From: a virus | Virus record (IMG/VR): IMGVR_UViG_3300035183_000733 | Coordinates: 276,496-340,495 of that record | DNA length: 64,000 bases | Direction: 5' to 3' (one strand) | Shown here: piece by piece, positions 56,839-64,000 of the stretch | Layout of the letters: every line of letters begins with the position of its first letter | How positions within the stretch are numbered: the stretch's first letter is position 1 | Made by a program: the position numbers and the translations under genes | Notes under the pieces: generated by a model | The model's database searches: none | What the model was told of the DNA's origin: nothing | Seen by the model: the letters and a program-made list of their open reading frames with translations, nothing else

Positions 56839-56849
56839 ATTTAACGAGA

Positions 56850-56858
56850 TATATAAAT
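56850..56858 (+). promoter_or_regulatory. Candidate late promoter TATATAAAT
   Basis: TATATAAAT ends one base before ATG 56860. Confidence 0.5.
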
Positions 56859-56859
56859 C

Positions 56860-57426
56860 ATGAGGAAGATAAAGCTATTCAGTTCGTTCGAGAAATTTGC
56901 CGAGGCAGAGGAACGCGCATTCTAGGATCTCAACCAGGAAGAGAAGGAGAAAGGTTTCTCCGTGACCAAAGCTCCGGGAACATTGCCCACGGATGGACGT
57001 CCGTCCGTATTCCTCGCAGGCTCGATAGAGATGGGGAAGGCCGAGGACTGGCAGACTAAGGTGCAGGACCTACTAAAGGACGAGAATGTGGCCGTGTACA
57101 ACCCGCGCCGCGACGACTGGGACTCCTCGTGGGAGCAGAAGATGGAGAACCCGCAGTTCCGCGAGCAGGTGGAGTGGGAGCTTAACGCGCTCGACAGGGC
57201 CAGCGTCATCATAATGTACTTCGACCCGAACACCAAGTCTCCTATAACTCTTCTCGAACTCGGCCTGCACGCGCAGAGCGGCAAGCTACTCGTGTGTTGC
57301 CCGGAAGGCTTCTACCGCAAGGGCAACGTGGACATAACGTGCGCCAAGTACAACATCCCTACGTTCAACACGATAGAGGAGCTGACTGCTGCGACAATAA
57401 CCAAGATAAAATCAATGTACGCGTGA
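56860..57426 (+). CDS. Nucleoside 2-deoxyribosyltransferase-like protein with leader and in-frame TAG
   Basis: ATG 56860 gives a leader RKIKLFSSFEKFAEAEERAF, then TAG at 56923-56925, and the same frame continues DLNQEEKEKGFSVTKAP into a complete domain: RPSVFLAGSIEMG, YNPRRDDWD, SPITLLELGLHAQSGKLLVCCP. This is the nucleoside 2-deoxyribosyltransferase-like fold. A GTG at 56962 could start the domain without the leader. With leader, 188 codons. The amber codon may be read through, be an error or represent loss of the leader. Confidence 0.65.
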
Positions 57427-57428
57427 TA

Positions 57429-57437
57429 TATATAAAT
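57429..57437 (+). promoter_or_regulatory. Candidate late promoter TATATAAAT
   Basis: It overlaps the stop region of the upstream gene and the next ATG. Confidence 0.4.
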
Positions 57438-57503
57438 GAAGAACCTCAAGCAGTTCTGGAAGGCACGCCAGAGTCGGATATAAGTGACCAAACAAAAAAG
57501 TAA
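57436..57503 (+). pseudogene. Short leader-bearing ORF, frameshifted
   Basis: ATG 57436 after TATATAAAT reads MKNLKQFWKARQ and stops; the neighbouring frame reads LEGTPESDISDQTKK to TAA 57501. One indel near 57455 would give a ~22-residue protein consisting of the leader and a tail. Confidence 0.35.
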
Positions 57504-57527
57504 CCAAACAAAAAAACAAGCAATAAG

Positions 57528-57746
57528 ATGAAGAATCTCAAAGGATTTGACCAGCTAAACGAGGCTATCAGCAAGGAAACACTAAACCGTATGGAGGGCC
57601 TGGCTCACGAGAAGAATTTGAAGCAGTTCAACGAGCTTCTGACATCCCTGACAAAGGAATGGTTAAAGGAGGGGTTCGAACTGAGCGACATATCGGACTA
57701 TATCGACCAGAAACTGGACCACATAGGATTCAAAAATATGCGATAA
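57528..57746 (+). CDS. Small protein with capsid-targeting-like leader, 72 aa
   Basis: Begins MKNLKGFDQLNEA; LNE-A fits the cleavage consensus of T4 prohead protease (L/I-x-E before A/G). The rest is a small helical domain (LKQFNELLTSLTKEWLKEGFELSDISDYI). Possibly an internal head protein; not recognised otherwise. Confidence 0.55.
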   Translation: MKNLKGFDQLNEAISKETLNRMEGLAHEKNLKQFNELLTSLTKEWLKEGFELSDISDYIDQKLDHIGFKNMR

Positions 57747-57831
57747 GATTACTGAATCTCGCAAACAAGAACTAAGCAGCAGCGGATTTTTACAAATCCG
57801 CAGTAAAGGCGGAGCCTTGGCATGGACGAAA

Positions 57832-57933
57832 ATGAAGGGCACGAAGCAAACGAGAGCCCTATATCACTTAGTCGAAGCCATGGGCCATGCCGACCAGAAG
57901 TTCTGCGATACAGAACAAAACGAGGACAAATAG
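57832..57933 (+). CDS. Small ORF, 33 aa
   Basis: MKGTKQTRALYHLVEAMGHADQKF with a plausible helix. The frame is open upstream to about 57800 without a start, after a hairpin GCGGATTT/AAATCCGC (57782-57801). Low support. Confidence 0.3.
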   Translation: MKGTKQTRALYHLVEAMGHADQKFCDTEQNEDK

Positions 57934-57958
57934 AAGTGGGATTGTAAAATCTCGCAGA

Positions 57959-57967
57959 TATATAATA
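57959..57967 (+). promoter_or_regulatory. Candidate late promoter TATATAATA before tail tube
   Basis: TATATAATA lies 28 bases before ATG 57996. Confidence 0.5.
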
Positions 57968-57995
57968 AAAGGACTAAAATTAAACACTAAATACC

Positions 57996-58565
57996 ATGGC
58001 CGGCTTGCCCCACTATAAAAATTCGAAAGCTGCGATGGCTAACTTCGAGCCTGTGTACCTTAACCTCTTCGAGGTGTCCCTGACACCTCCTACGGGCATC
58101 GATCCAGGTACTGGTAACAACAACCAGAACTTGATGCTTGAGCACGTTAAAAAGATTACAGGTCTTGAGCTTGATAAGAACCCTGGAACTGTTGAGCAGT
58201 TCTACAAGTTCGCCAAGAGGCGTTACGCTGGTGCTAAGCCAGAAACGACCACGATGGACATCACCATCGATTTCGAGGTGAACCTCAATGACGCTAACTC
58301 GATGTACATATTCAAGACCCTGCGTGCATGGTCTGACCTCGTGTACAATCCGTTGACTGGCGCCATGGCACTCAAGAAGGACTACATCGGTTCCGGTCTC
58401 ATCACGATATTCAACCGTCAGGGTGACATCCACCGTCGTGTGCGTCTGCCGGTCATCTGGCCTATCTCTGCTATCAGCCCTATGGAGCTCGATTACCAGA
58501 GCACTGAGGTATACATGATTTCTCTTACGTTCGCAGCGGATTACTGGGAAGACGTGTTCATCTAA
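57996..58565 (+). CDS. 19: Tail tube protein (T4 gp19-like)
   Basis: 189 aa (T4 gp19 is 163). NLFEVSLTPP, MLEHVKKITGLELDKN, ITIDFEVNLNDANSMYIFKTLRAWSDLVYNPLTG and MELDYQSTEVYMISLTFAADYW are the conserved tube-fold segments. It polymerises into the inner tail tube inside the sheath. Own late promoter and terminator suggest high expression. Confidence 0.92.
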   Translation: MAGLPHYKNSKAAMANFEPVYLNLFEVSLTPPTGIDPGTGNNNQNLMLEHVKKITGLELDKNPGTVEQFYKFAKRRYAGAKPETTTMDITIDFEVNLNDANSMYIFKTLRAWSDLVYNPLTGAMALKKDYIGSGLITIFNRQGDIHRRVRLPVIWPISAISPMELDYQSTEVYMISLTFAADYWEDVFI

Positions 58566-58589
58566 GTTTTCCACTCGCAACTATTCAAA

Positions 58590-58616
58590 GGGAGCCCGAA
58601 ACGGCTCCCTTTTTTA
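58590..58616 (+). terminator. Terminator after the tube gene
   Basis: GGGAGCC / GGCTCCC stem, CGAAAC loop, then a T6 run. Confidence 0.87.
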
Positions 58617-58623
58617 TTTGGAA

Positions 58624-58631
58624 TATATAAT
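58624..58631 (+). promoter_or_regulatory. Candidate late promoter TATATAAT
   Basis: TATATAAT lies 41 bases before ATG 58673. Confidence 0.45.
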
Positions 58632-58672
58632 TTGAAACATCGCTTTTTGGCTCGGATAAAATATGTAAGGCC

Positions 58673-59503
58673 ATGATAATTATATCCAAAGACAGAATAT
58701 ACCACGAGTATTTTAAAGGCGGCATGAAGGTGATAGTAAATATCTCCTCCACAGATGTGAGCCTTGTCCGCTTCCTCACCGAGACGGTGCAGGTAGAGGA
58801 TAACGTTACGGTCGAGGACGTGCTGAGGCACCTCATAGATTACCAGGAGGACATAAGCTTCGCAATGGAGTCGAGCCTTGGCGGTTACACGCTTCAGCCG
58901 TTCCTTGACGAACTGCTGAAGGACCTGCCAAAGGAAGATCACTTACTTTATGCCGAGTTCTGCCACGAGGCGAACATCATAGACGGGATGCTGGTGCACA
59001 CGCCGAGATTCGGCGCAATGGGCAAGGACATAGCCGGCGGTACCGACAATGAGCTGCCTTACACGGTAGAGCTCGCTGCGATTTCATCTTACAAGCATCT
59101 CAACATAGTGCTCAACAAGGAGTACGTAGTGACAAAGATAGACGAGGTAGACGGCAAGCAAATAGACACGGTGCTCTTCGCTACAAGCAAGGAGTTCACG
59201 CTGTACGAGCTACTGCACGCTCTACTGTTCGAGATAAGCTACTACGGTACGCCCGAGATGCGCGCAGGCACGATGCTTCAGGAGGTGATAACCAACATAG
59301 GCCAGGGCGAGAACTTCAACATGTCCGTGGCCCAGATGGAGCACCTAAAGACGGAAGAGATAGCCAGGCTCGAGGCCGAGCTGGAAGAGTCCGTCAAAAA
59401 CGAGGACTATGAGAAGAGCGCGGAGATACGCGACCGTATCGACCAGCTCAAAAGAGATAGAATAGGGCCAGACCCTGGAACAAATGCCCAGCCTGAGGTA
59501 TAA
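58673..59503 (+). CDS. Tail-region protein with C-terminal UVR-like motif, 276 aa
   Basis: Residues 1-220 are soluble alpha/beta without recognised motifs. The C-terminus LEAELEESVKNEDYEKSAEIRDRIDQLKR is a UVR-type helix pair as in UvrB and ClpC adaptors, also found in the 29086 membrane protein. Position between tube and hub genes suggests a role in tail or baseplate assembly; not proven. 24 bases separate it from the next gene. Confidence 0.55.
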   Translation: MIIISKDRIYHEYFKGGMKVIVNISSTDVSLVRFLTETVQVEDNVTVEDVLRHLIDYQEDISFAMESSLGGYTLQPFLDELLKDLPKEDHLLYAEFCHEANIIDGMLVHTPRFGAMGKDIAGGTDNELPYTVELAAISSYKHLNIVLNKEYVVTKIDEVDGKQIDTVLFATSKEFTLYELLHALLFEISYYGTPEMRAGTMLQEVITNIGQGENFNMSVAQMEHLKTEEIARLEAELEESVKNEDYEKSAEIRDRIDQLKRDRIGPDPGTNAQPEV

Positions 59504-59527
59504 TCGTAAATAGAAACTTCAATAGAA

Positions 59528-60562
59528 ATGGATAACAACCACAACCAGAACCAGAACGAGACACCGGAAGAGAGGGCAAAGCGCCTGCTCCGCGAGAAGG
59601 AGGAGCAATCCGGAATGACATTCGATAAAAGCGAAGAGACAAAGCCAAAAAAAGAACCTGTTCCAGAACAGATGACTTCCCTTGGCAAGGCGTCTACTTT
59701 CTTTGAGAACCAGGGAACACAGGGGATACCTGGCGGTGACGCAGGCTGGAAACCTGTGCCGGTAGATAACTTGCCGAGCAACGGTTTGTTCTATCCCGAG
59801 GGTACTACACTCGAGATCAAGGCCGCGTCCGTCGGAGAGATACGTCACTTCTCTACTATCGACGAGCAGGACCCGCTCGACCTCGACGACAAGCTCAACT
59901 TAATAGTTGAGAAGTGCATGAGGCTCAGGTTCCCTGACCGCAATGCTTCATACCGCGACTTGAAGGAGGAGGACCGCTTCTACATAATCTTCGCGATACG
60001 CGAGCTCACATTCAAGGAGGGTGAGAATAAGCTTTTCATCAACGTGAGGTGTGGCGCTACGTGCCTCGGTGACGGATCGTTCCAGGAGAAGGTCGAGATG
60101 AAGAAGGAGAACTTCGAGTACTACAAGATAGACCCGAAGCTCATGCAGTACTACGATCCTAACGCTCGCGGTTTCGTAATCAACAGCGAGAAGGCTGGGA
60201 CTATAAAGCTTTACGTCCCATCGCTTGGCGTTACGTCGTTTATCAAGAATTACCTCAGGGAGAGGATACAGCGCAGGGAGTTTTACGACAAGGCGTTCAT
60301 CAAAGTCGCTCCGTTCCTGTTCGACGACTGGCGCACTCTCAACGAGGCAAAATTCCAACAGATGCAGAAGGAGTCCCTAAGCTGGAACGTTTACAAGCTG
60401 TCTGCCATTTTAAAAATTGCGGAGAAAATTCGATTCGGAGCAAAGACCGAGTTGAAGCGTCAATGCGACAAGTGCGGTGCTGAGGTCGCCGCACCTCTGG
60501 CCTTTCCCGGAGGAATCAAGTCGCTATTTCTCCCTGCTGACCCGCTCGACGACCTTCTTTAA
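59528..60562 (+). CDS. 26: Baseplate hub protein (T4 gp26-like)
   Basis: VDNLPSNGLFYPEGTTLEIKAASVGEIRHFSTID near residues 80-115, then DKLNLIVEKCMRLRF, EDRFYIIFAIRELTF, and a C-terminal zinc-binding-like CDKCGAEV follow the gp26-type hub family (LPSxGxFY...EIKxLSTID...DxxYLxFxIR...CxxCG). 344 aa with a disordered 75-residue N-terminus. It ends at CTT CTT TAA, where the next reading frame takes over without its own clear start (see frameshift site). Confidence 0.68.
   Translation: MDNNHNQNQNETPEERAKRLLREKEEQSGMTFDKSEETKPKKEPVPEQMTSLGKASTFFENQGTQGIPGGDAGWKPVPVDNLPSNGLFYPEGTTLEIKAASVGEIRHFSTIDEQDPLDLDDKLNLIVEKCMRLRFPDRNASYRDLKEEDRFYIIFAIRELTFKEGENKLFINVRCGATCLGDGSFQEKVEMKKENFEYYKIDPKLMQYYDPNARGFVINSEKAGTIKLYVPSLGVTSFIKNYLRERIQRREFYDKAFIKVAPFLFDDWRTLNEAKFQQMQKESLSWNVYKLSAILKIAEKIRFGAKTELKRQCDKCGAEVAAPLAFPGGIKSLFLPADPLDDLL
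60554..60562 (+). other. Candidate +1 programmed frameshift site CTTCTTTAA
   Basis: The upstream gene ends CTT CTT TAA. Moving from CTT to TTT by one base, as at CTT TGA in bacterial prfB, would continue into the +1 frame (AAT ACC TCG), which is open and coding-like for 140 codons. Confidence 0.4.
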
Positions 60563-60983
60563 TACCTCGGACCAGCCGAGCACGGAATCGATACGCTGTC
60601 TGCTGTATTCCACGAGGAGGGATATTGAGAACATCATGGAATTCCAGAATCAGATGGGACAGTGGGACGACCCCGAGAACCAACAGAGCATGCTCTCGTT
60701 GTTCCAGGTCGACATCGAGAATCTCGTCAACGTGCAGTTTGGCCTGATGTATCACCTCCGGGTTTCGCCAAGCGAGGTTAACAACTGGCCGTATTGGGAG
60801 TACGAGATTTATGTGGAAAGGCTGGCCGAAGTTCTCAAGAAGAAACAGCAAGCCGAAGACAAGCAAGGCAAGGAGATGATGAACCAGCAGTTCAATCCTC
60901 AGAAATCGGCCGATGGGTTCCTCAAAAAAGCCCAGGGCGCTGCGCCTAAAGTCTCAATGCCATCTTTCAGAATGCCTAAATGA
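60561..60983 (+). CDS. Tail-assembly chaperone-like extension ORF
   Basis: Coding begins right after the hub gene stop in the +1 frame: NTSDQPSTESIRCLLYSTRRDIENIMEFQ, then VQFGLMYHLRVSPSEVNNWPYWEYEIYVERLAEVLKKK, a pattern of phage tail chaperones, and a basic Pro/Met tail. No ATG/GTG/TTG lies in frame before ATG 60636. So it is either a +1 frameshift product fused to the hub protein or starts at 60636 (AGGAGG about 15 bases upstream). Followed by a terminator. Confidence 0.55.
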   Translation, partial: NTSDQPSTESIRCLLYSTRRDIENIMEFQNQMGQWDDPENQQSMLSLFQVDIENLVNVQFGLMYHLRVSPSEVNNWPYWEYEIYVERLAEVLKKKQQAEDKQGKEMMNQQFNPQKSADGFLKKAQGAAPKVSMPSFRMPK

Positions 60984-60987
60984 TAAG

Positions 60988-61014
60988 AGCCCCGATTATG
61001 TCGGGGCTTTTTAT
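60988..61014 (+). terminator. Terminator after the hub/chaperone unit
   Basis: AGCCCCGA / TCGGGGCT stem with a short loop followed by TTTTATTT. Confidence 0.85.
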
Positions 61015-61022
61015 TTCACGGA

Positions 61023-61030
61023 TATATAAG
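61023..61030 (+). promoter_or_regulatory. Candidate late promoter TATATAAG
   Basis: TATATAAG lies 21 bases before ATG 61052. Confidence 0.45.
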
Positions 61031-61051
61031 TAAATAGTATCCGTATACCAG

Positions 61052-61441
61052 ATGAAGCACTTAAAATTGTTCGAAACGTTCGACGTAAAGAAGGACGAAC
61101 AGGCTGAAGACAAGGTTCGTCAGATGAGCATTCACGCGCTCGCTGGGAAGCCGGAATATGTGGTGCTCTATCTGAAGAGCAAGCCGTCCACCGATGAACT
61201 GCACAAGGACCTCGAGGGCCTCGACATAGACTTTGCCAATATAAACGCCAAGAAGGCGCAGCATTACACTGTAGGCAATTCCAAGGCCGAGTTCAACCTT
61301 TACGCTAATGGTCCATCCATAGTGGTCGAGACGACAACGACGTACGTGCCTTCTGAGAAGATAGTCGACAAACTTAAATCCAAGGGATGGAGAGTAGTTG
61401 CCAGAGAGACTGCGGCACGTTCATTGGTGGTTACTCAGTAG
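61052..61441 (+). CDS. Leader-bearing hypothetical protein, 129 aa
   Basis: Starts MKHLKLFETFDVKKDEQAED, similar to the leaders at 57528, 47573 and 19670. The body is a small alpha/beta domain (DIDFANINAKKAQHYTVGNSKAEF, IVDKLKSKGWRVVARE). Possibly a packaged internal protein. Own late promoter. Confidence 0.55.
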   Translation: MKHLKLFETFDVKKDEQAEDKVRQMSIHALAGKPEYVVLYLKSKPSTDELHKDLEGLDIDFANINAKKAQHYTVGNSKAEFNLYANGPSIVVETTTTYVPSEKIVDKLKSKGWRVVARETAARSLVVTQ

Positions 61442-61446
61442 TGTAT

Positions 61447-61539
61447 ATGCAGAAGGGTGAGTTCATGTTGTACACTAATATCGGTGATGACGATGATACT
61501 ACAAGCATAATAACGCTCGCAGAAATAGTCAAGGAATAA
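61447..61539 (+). CDS. Miniprotein, 30 aa
   Basis: A small acidic ORF (MLYTNIGDDDDTTSIITLAEIV) between the leader-bearing gene and the tape-measure candidate. Function unknown. Confidence 0.35.
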   Translation: MQKGEFMLYTNIGDDDDTTSIITLAEIVKE

Positions 61540-61544
61540 TTTAG

Positions 61545-64000
61545 ATGACAAACAAGTCACTGAACATAATAGCGTCCTCCGCCAAGATGATGGCGGATTC
61601 GGCACGTTCCATGGAGGCTCTCGTCGAGAACCTCGAGACGGCCGTATCCACACAGAACACCATACTCGGCGCGTTCGTGGACAAGCTCGAACAACTTCTA
61701 AAGAAGGCTGGCGGCGGTGGCGGCGGTGAAAAAGCAGGAGGCGGTGGTAAGGGATCAAGCATGCTCTCATCCCTCGGAGGGCTCGGCAAGATCAGTAAAG
61801 ATACCGGCGACAACCTGAAGGCCATGGGAGAGGGTCTGACCGTTTTCTCGAAGGGGTTGCTCGACTTCGCCAAGGCTGGTATAAAATTCATGATAGTTCC
61901 GCAGAAGGTTATGACCTCGATGGTCGACCTTATAGTCAAGCTTGCGGAACAACTCGCCAAGATAGACGGAAAGAAAATACAAGAGGGCGCAGAAGGCTTA
62001 TCATCGATGGCCGGTGCTATTGCTATATTCGGATTGACGCTCGCGCTCGCGGCGCCTGTGTACTTAATAGCCGCGCTTGGCGCGCTCATAGTCATACCTA
62101 CAATAGCGGCGTTCGCATACGTGTTCAGTCTAATAGGAAAGGCCGCACCTGCGATCGACGCGGGGGCCAAAGCTGTAGCATGGATGGGCCTCGCCATCGC
62201 ATCGTTCGGGCTCGCGCTCTGGATAACAAAAACGCTGGTAGGCGGAAGCTGGAAGGACCTCGCAGTAGCCAGCTTGATAGTCGTAGGCGCACTCGCACTA
62301 TTCGGCATAACATTTTACATAATAAGCGAATTTGCCGACCCGATACAGAAGAGTGCAAAAGCCGTAGCTTGGATGGGTCTCGCCATAATAGCATTGGGCA
62401 TAGGTCTTGCTATATTCCAGGCGTTCAATATTTCGTTCGGCACTGTGCTCGTGGCAGCCGGAGCCGTCGCGATACTCGGTATTGCGTTCGGTATAGCCGG
62501 TATATTCGGCTCTCTCATAGAAGCCGGTGTCATACCTCTCGCGATGGCAGGTCTCGCGCTCATAGCGCTCGCGCTCGGCATTGGTGCGTTCAGGTTGTTT
62601 GGAATAGAGACTGCGGATTATCTCGCAGCGGGCGGAGCCGTCGCGGTCACCGCAGGTGCATTTATGCTCGCTGGACTGTTGTCTCCACTGATATTGCTCG
62701 GAGCCGTCGCATTGATAGTTGCCGGAGTCGCTCTCATATCGTTGTCCGCCGGTCTCGCTGTCATGAACACTATGTACGTTAAGGCCATGGACGGAATACT
62801 CGCTCCATCAACGGCGGATCCGGAACAGACGAACCTCGACATTGTCATAGGCAGCGTTGTGGACGCGTTCTTCATCAACCCGGTAAAGGCCGTGTTCATG
62901 ATGATAGGAGCCGTCGCCTTGATGTTCGCATCGATAGCTCTCGTGACACTCGCTGGCGGTTTATTCGTAATGAACGCGCTCTACAAGAAGGCGATGGACG
63001 GTGTCCTCGCCAAGAGCACCAACGAGGATTACCAGACCAACCTCGACTTCGTGGTCGGAAGCGTGGTCGAGGCGTTCTACATCAACCCAGTGAAGTCGGT
63101 GTTCATGATGCTCGGCGCCGTTGCTTTGATAGTAGCGTCCGTGTCCCTCGTAACGCTCGCTGGCGGTATAGCATTGTTCAACCTCGTATGGAAGAAGACT
63201 AAGGACTCAGGACTGTTCAAGCCGAGCGCTACGGACCCGGACGTATCCAACTTTGAATACACGCTCGACGCCATCATAGATGGTATGGTAATGGGTCCAT
63301 TCAGATTGATGGAGCTCTACGCCGCGGTGCCGGCGTGGATAATGGCGGGTATCGGGCTCATCACAATAGGTACAGGCTTGTCCAAGTTTGTCCAGATAGT
63401 CGAGAAGAATATAGACATCAACAAGATTGGCGACATGGTCACCACCGTGTTGACGACAGTTGCCGAGTGCTTGATAAACGTTGGCAACGGGGAGTCCGTT
63501 GACTGGGACGATGTAGAGGACGGCATAGAGGCCGTGTCGGATGTCGGCAATGTTCTTTCGTCTATAGCGGACGGCGTCGCCAAGATGGCGGAGCTCAAGA
63601 TACCTATTTACGATAAAAACGGTAACGTTACCTCGTACATAACAATTGGTGACAAGACATTCGACCAGGTGTCCGTCAACATGAAGAAGATAATCAACGC
63701 CGTCGTGGGAACGCTGACCGAGATAGGAAAGGGACAGGGCGAAGTTGGATGGTTCAGCAAGAGCGACGGAGAGAAGGGTGCCGACGCTATCCGCGGGATA
63801 GGACAAGACCTCGTCGGCCTCGCGGACTTCGTGCAGAAGGCCGCCAACCTGACGTTCCCTATCTACGACAAGGACGGCAAAGAAATTGGCAAGACCACCA
63901 TAGACCCTAAGATGCTCGAGAAGGGCGGCTCGGTTTATCGTAACATAGTTGCGATGATCAGGTCCGTGACAAGCGCTCTCGGAGAGATTGGTTCCGGCGA
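61545..64000 (+). CDS. Probable tape-measure protein, N-terminal 818 residues (partial)
   Basis: Open from ATG 61545 to the window end with no stop. The N-terminal ~60 residues are helical, a Gly-rich stretch (KKAGGGGGGEK) follows, then from ~140 to ~580 there are many hydrophobic helices, partly as three 69-residue tandem repeats, and after ~580 a soluble part with repeats of KIPIYDKNGN and TFPIYDKDGK. Size, hydrophobic helices, repeats and location after hub genes suggest a tail tape measure that sets tail length. Not proven; a membrane-active hub protein is an alternative. Confidence 0.6.
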   Translation, partial: MTNKSLNIIASSAKMMADSARSMEALVENLETAVSTQNTILGAFVDKLEQLLKKAGGGGGGEKAGGGGKGSSMLSSLGGLGKISKDTGDNLKAMGEGLTVFSKGLLDFAKAGIKFMIVPQKVMTSMVDLIVKLAEQLAKIDGKKIQEGAEGLSSMAGAIAIFGLTLALAAPVYLIAALGALIVIPTIAAFAYVFSLIGKAAPAIDAGAKAVAWMGLAIASFGLALWITKTLVGGSWKDLAVASLIVVGALALFGITFYIISEFADPIQKSAKAVAWMGLAIIALGIGLAIFQAFNISFGTVLVAAGAVAILGIAFGIAGIFGSLIEAGVIPLAMAGLALIALALGIGAFRLFGIETADYLAAGGAVAVTAGAFMLAGLLSPLILLGAVALIVAGVALISLSAGLAVMNTMYVKAMDGILAPSTADPEQTNLDIVIGSVVDAFFINPVKAVFMMIGAVALMFASIALVTLAGGLFVMNALYKKAMDGVLAKSTNEDYQTNLDFVVGSVVEAFYINPVKSVFMMLGAVALIVASVSLVTLAGGIALFNLVWKKTKDSGLFKPSATDPDVSNFEYTLDAIIDGMVMGPFRLMELYAAVPAWIMAGIGLITIGTGLSKFVQIVEKNIDINKIGDMVTTVLTTVAECLINVGNGESVDWDDVEDGIEAVSDVGNVLSSIADGVAKMAELKIPIYDKNGNVTSYITIGDKTFDQVSVNMKKIINAVVGTLTEIGKGQGEVGWFSKSDGEKGADAIRGIGQDLVGLADFVQKAANLTFPIYDKDGKEIGKTTIDPKMLEKGGSVYRNIVAMIRSVTSALGEIGSG
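62700..63320 (+). repeat. Three tandem 207-bp (69-aa) repeats in the tape-measure candidate
   Basis: Copies begin at about 62700, 62907 and 63114 (exact 207-base spacing). Each encodes GAVAL...A...L..LAGG...N..., then DGxLxxST and NLDxVxGSVVxAFxINPVKxVFMM. The third copy diverges at its end. Confidence 0.75.

Noticed and set aside
35833-56925. A recoded genetic code (stop codons read as amino acids)
   Set aside because: TAA, TAG and TGA all end intact long genes in this window; the three in-frame stops at 35833, 45276 and 56923 use three different codons, so general recoding is not supported.
61541-62308. A 255-codon minus-strand frame opposite the tape-measure candidate
   Set aside because: The plus strand is open to the window end with repeats and consistent codon use; the minus frame is its shadow.
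1-64000. CRISPR array or anti-CRISPR locus
   Set aside because: No regularly spaced direct repeats were seen; tandem repeats at 62.7 kb are coding and tRNA-cluster repeats are not array-like.

Overview
The window is about 64 kb of a large T4-type myovirus (contractile tail). T4-like head, packaging, tail and replication genes are recognisable: replicative helicase (gp41), SbcCD-type nuclease (gp46/gp47), late sigma factor (gp55), clamp loader (gp44), portal (gp20), head completion nuclease (gp4), sheath stabiliser (gp15), small and large terminase (gp16/gp17), sheath (gp18), tube (gp19), a gp26-like hub protein and a tape-measure candidate. The host is probably a member of the Bacteroidetes: several accessory genes are preceded by the TAnnTTTG-type -7 box of that phylum, and one gene encodes a small lipoprotein with an acidic residue pair just after the lipid-modified Cys. 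A second promoter class, TATATAA(A), precedes structural genes and fits T4-type late promoters read by a gp55-like sigma.

Layout. 0-13.5 kb: replication, recombination and head genes. 13.5-17.9 kb: a thymidylate-synthase-family enzyme with a dCMP-type specificity residue, the clamp loader and broken ORFs. 17.9-19.2 kb: first tRNA cluster (mainly Ser and Leu). 19.2-22.6 kb: small, often frameshifted ORFs, a 2H phosphoesterase and a PrsW-type membrane protease. 22.8-36.8 kb: an accessory block rich in NAD+, ADP-ribose and RNA-repair functions: nucleic acid ligase, PARP with WGR domain, CCA-adding enzyme, PncC/NMN-adenylyltransferase-like protein (frameshifted), two Nudix proteins, nicotinamide phosphoribosyltransferase, NYN nuclease, NADAR and a metallophosphoesterase. 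36.9-40.8 kb: second tRNA cluster with odd long-variable-arm tRNAs, interleaved structured elements and an AT-rich island. 41-46 kb: broken release factor, Rnl5-like RNA ligase, DUF4326, YkuK-like and DUF932-like proteins. 46-64 kb: packaging and tail morphogenesis, including a terminase interrupted by two inteins and a large hydrophobic tape-measure candidate running off the end.

How it may work together. The phage can spend NAD+ (PARP at 24.8 kb, a second ADP-ribosyltransferase at 47.6 kb), remake it (NadV plus an adenylyltransferase-like gene), process ADP-ribose (Nudix) and possibly remove ADP-ribose from nucleic acid (NADAR). Several proteins, including the 47.6 kb ADP-ribosyltransferase, begin with a similar short amphipathic leader, often ending in an xxE-A motif. 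That resembles T4 capsid-targeting sequences and suggests a set of packaged, injected proteins.

Quality note. The large core genes are intact, but many accessory genes and some tRNAs show frameshifts, in-frame stops or internal deletions, densest between 13.5 and 46 kb. I cannot tell from sequence alone whether this is real decay or assembly error. All family assignments come from motif recognition by eye; no database search was run.
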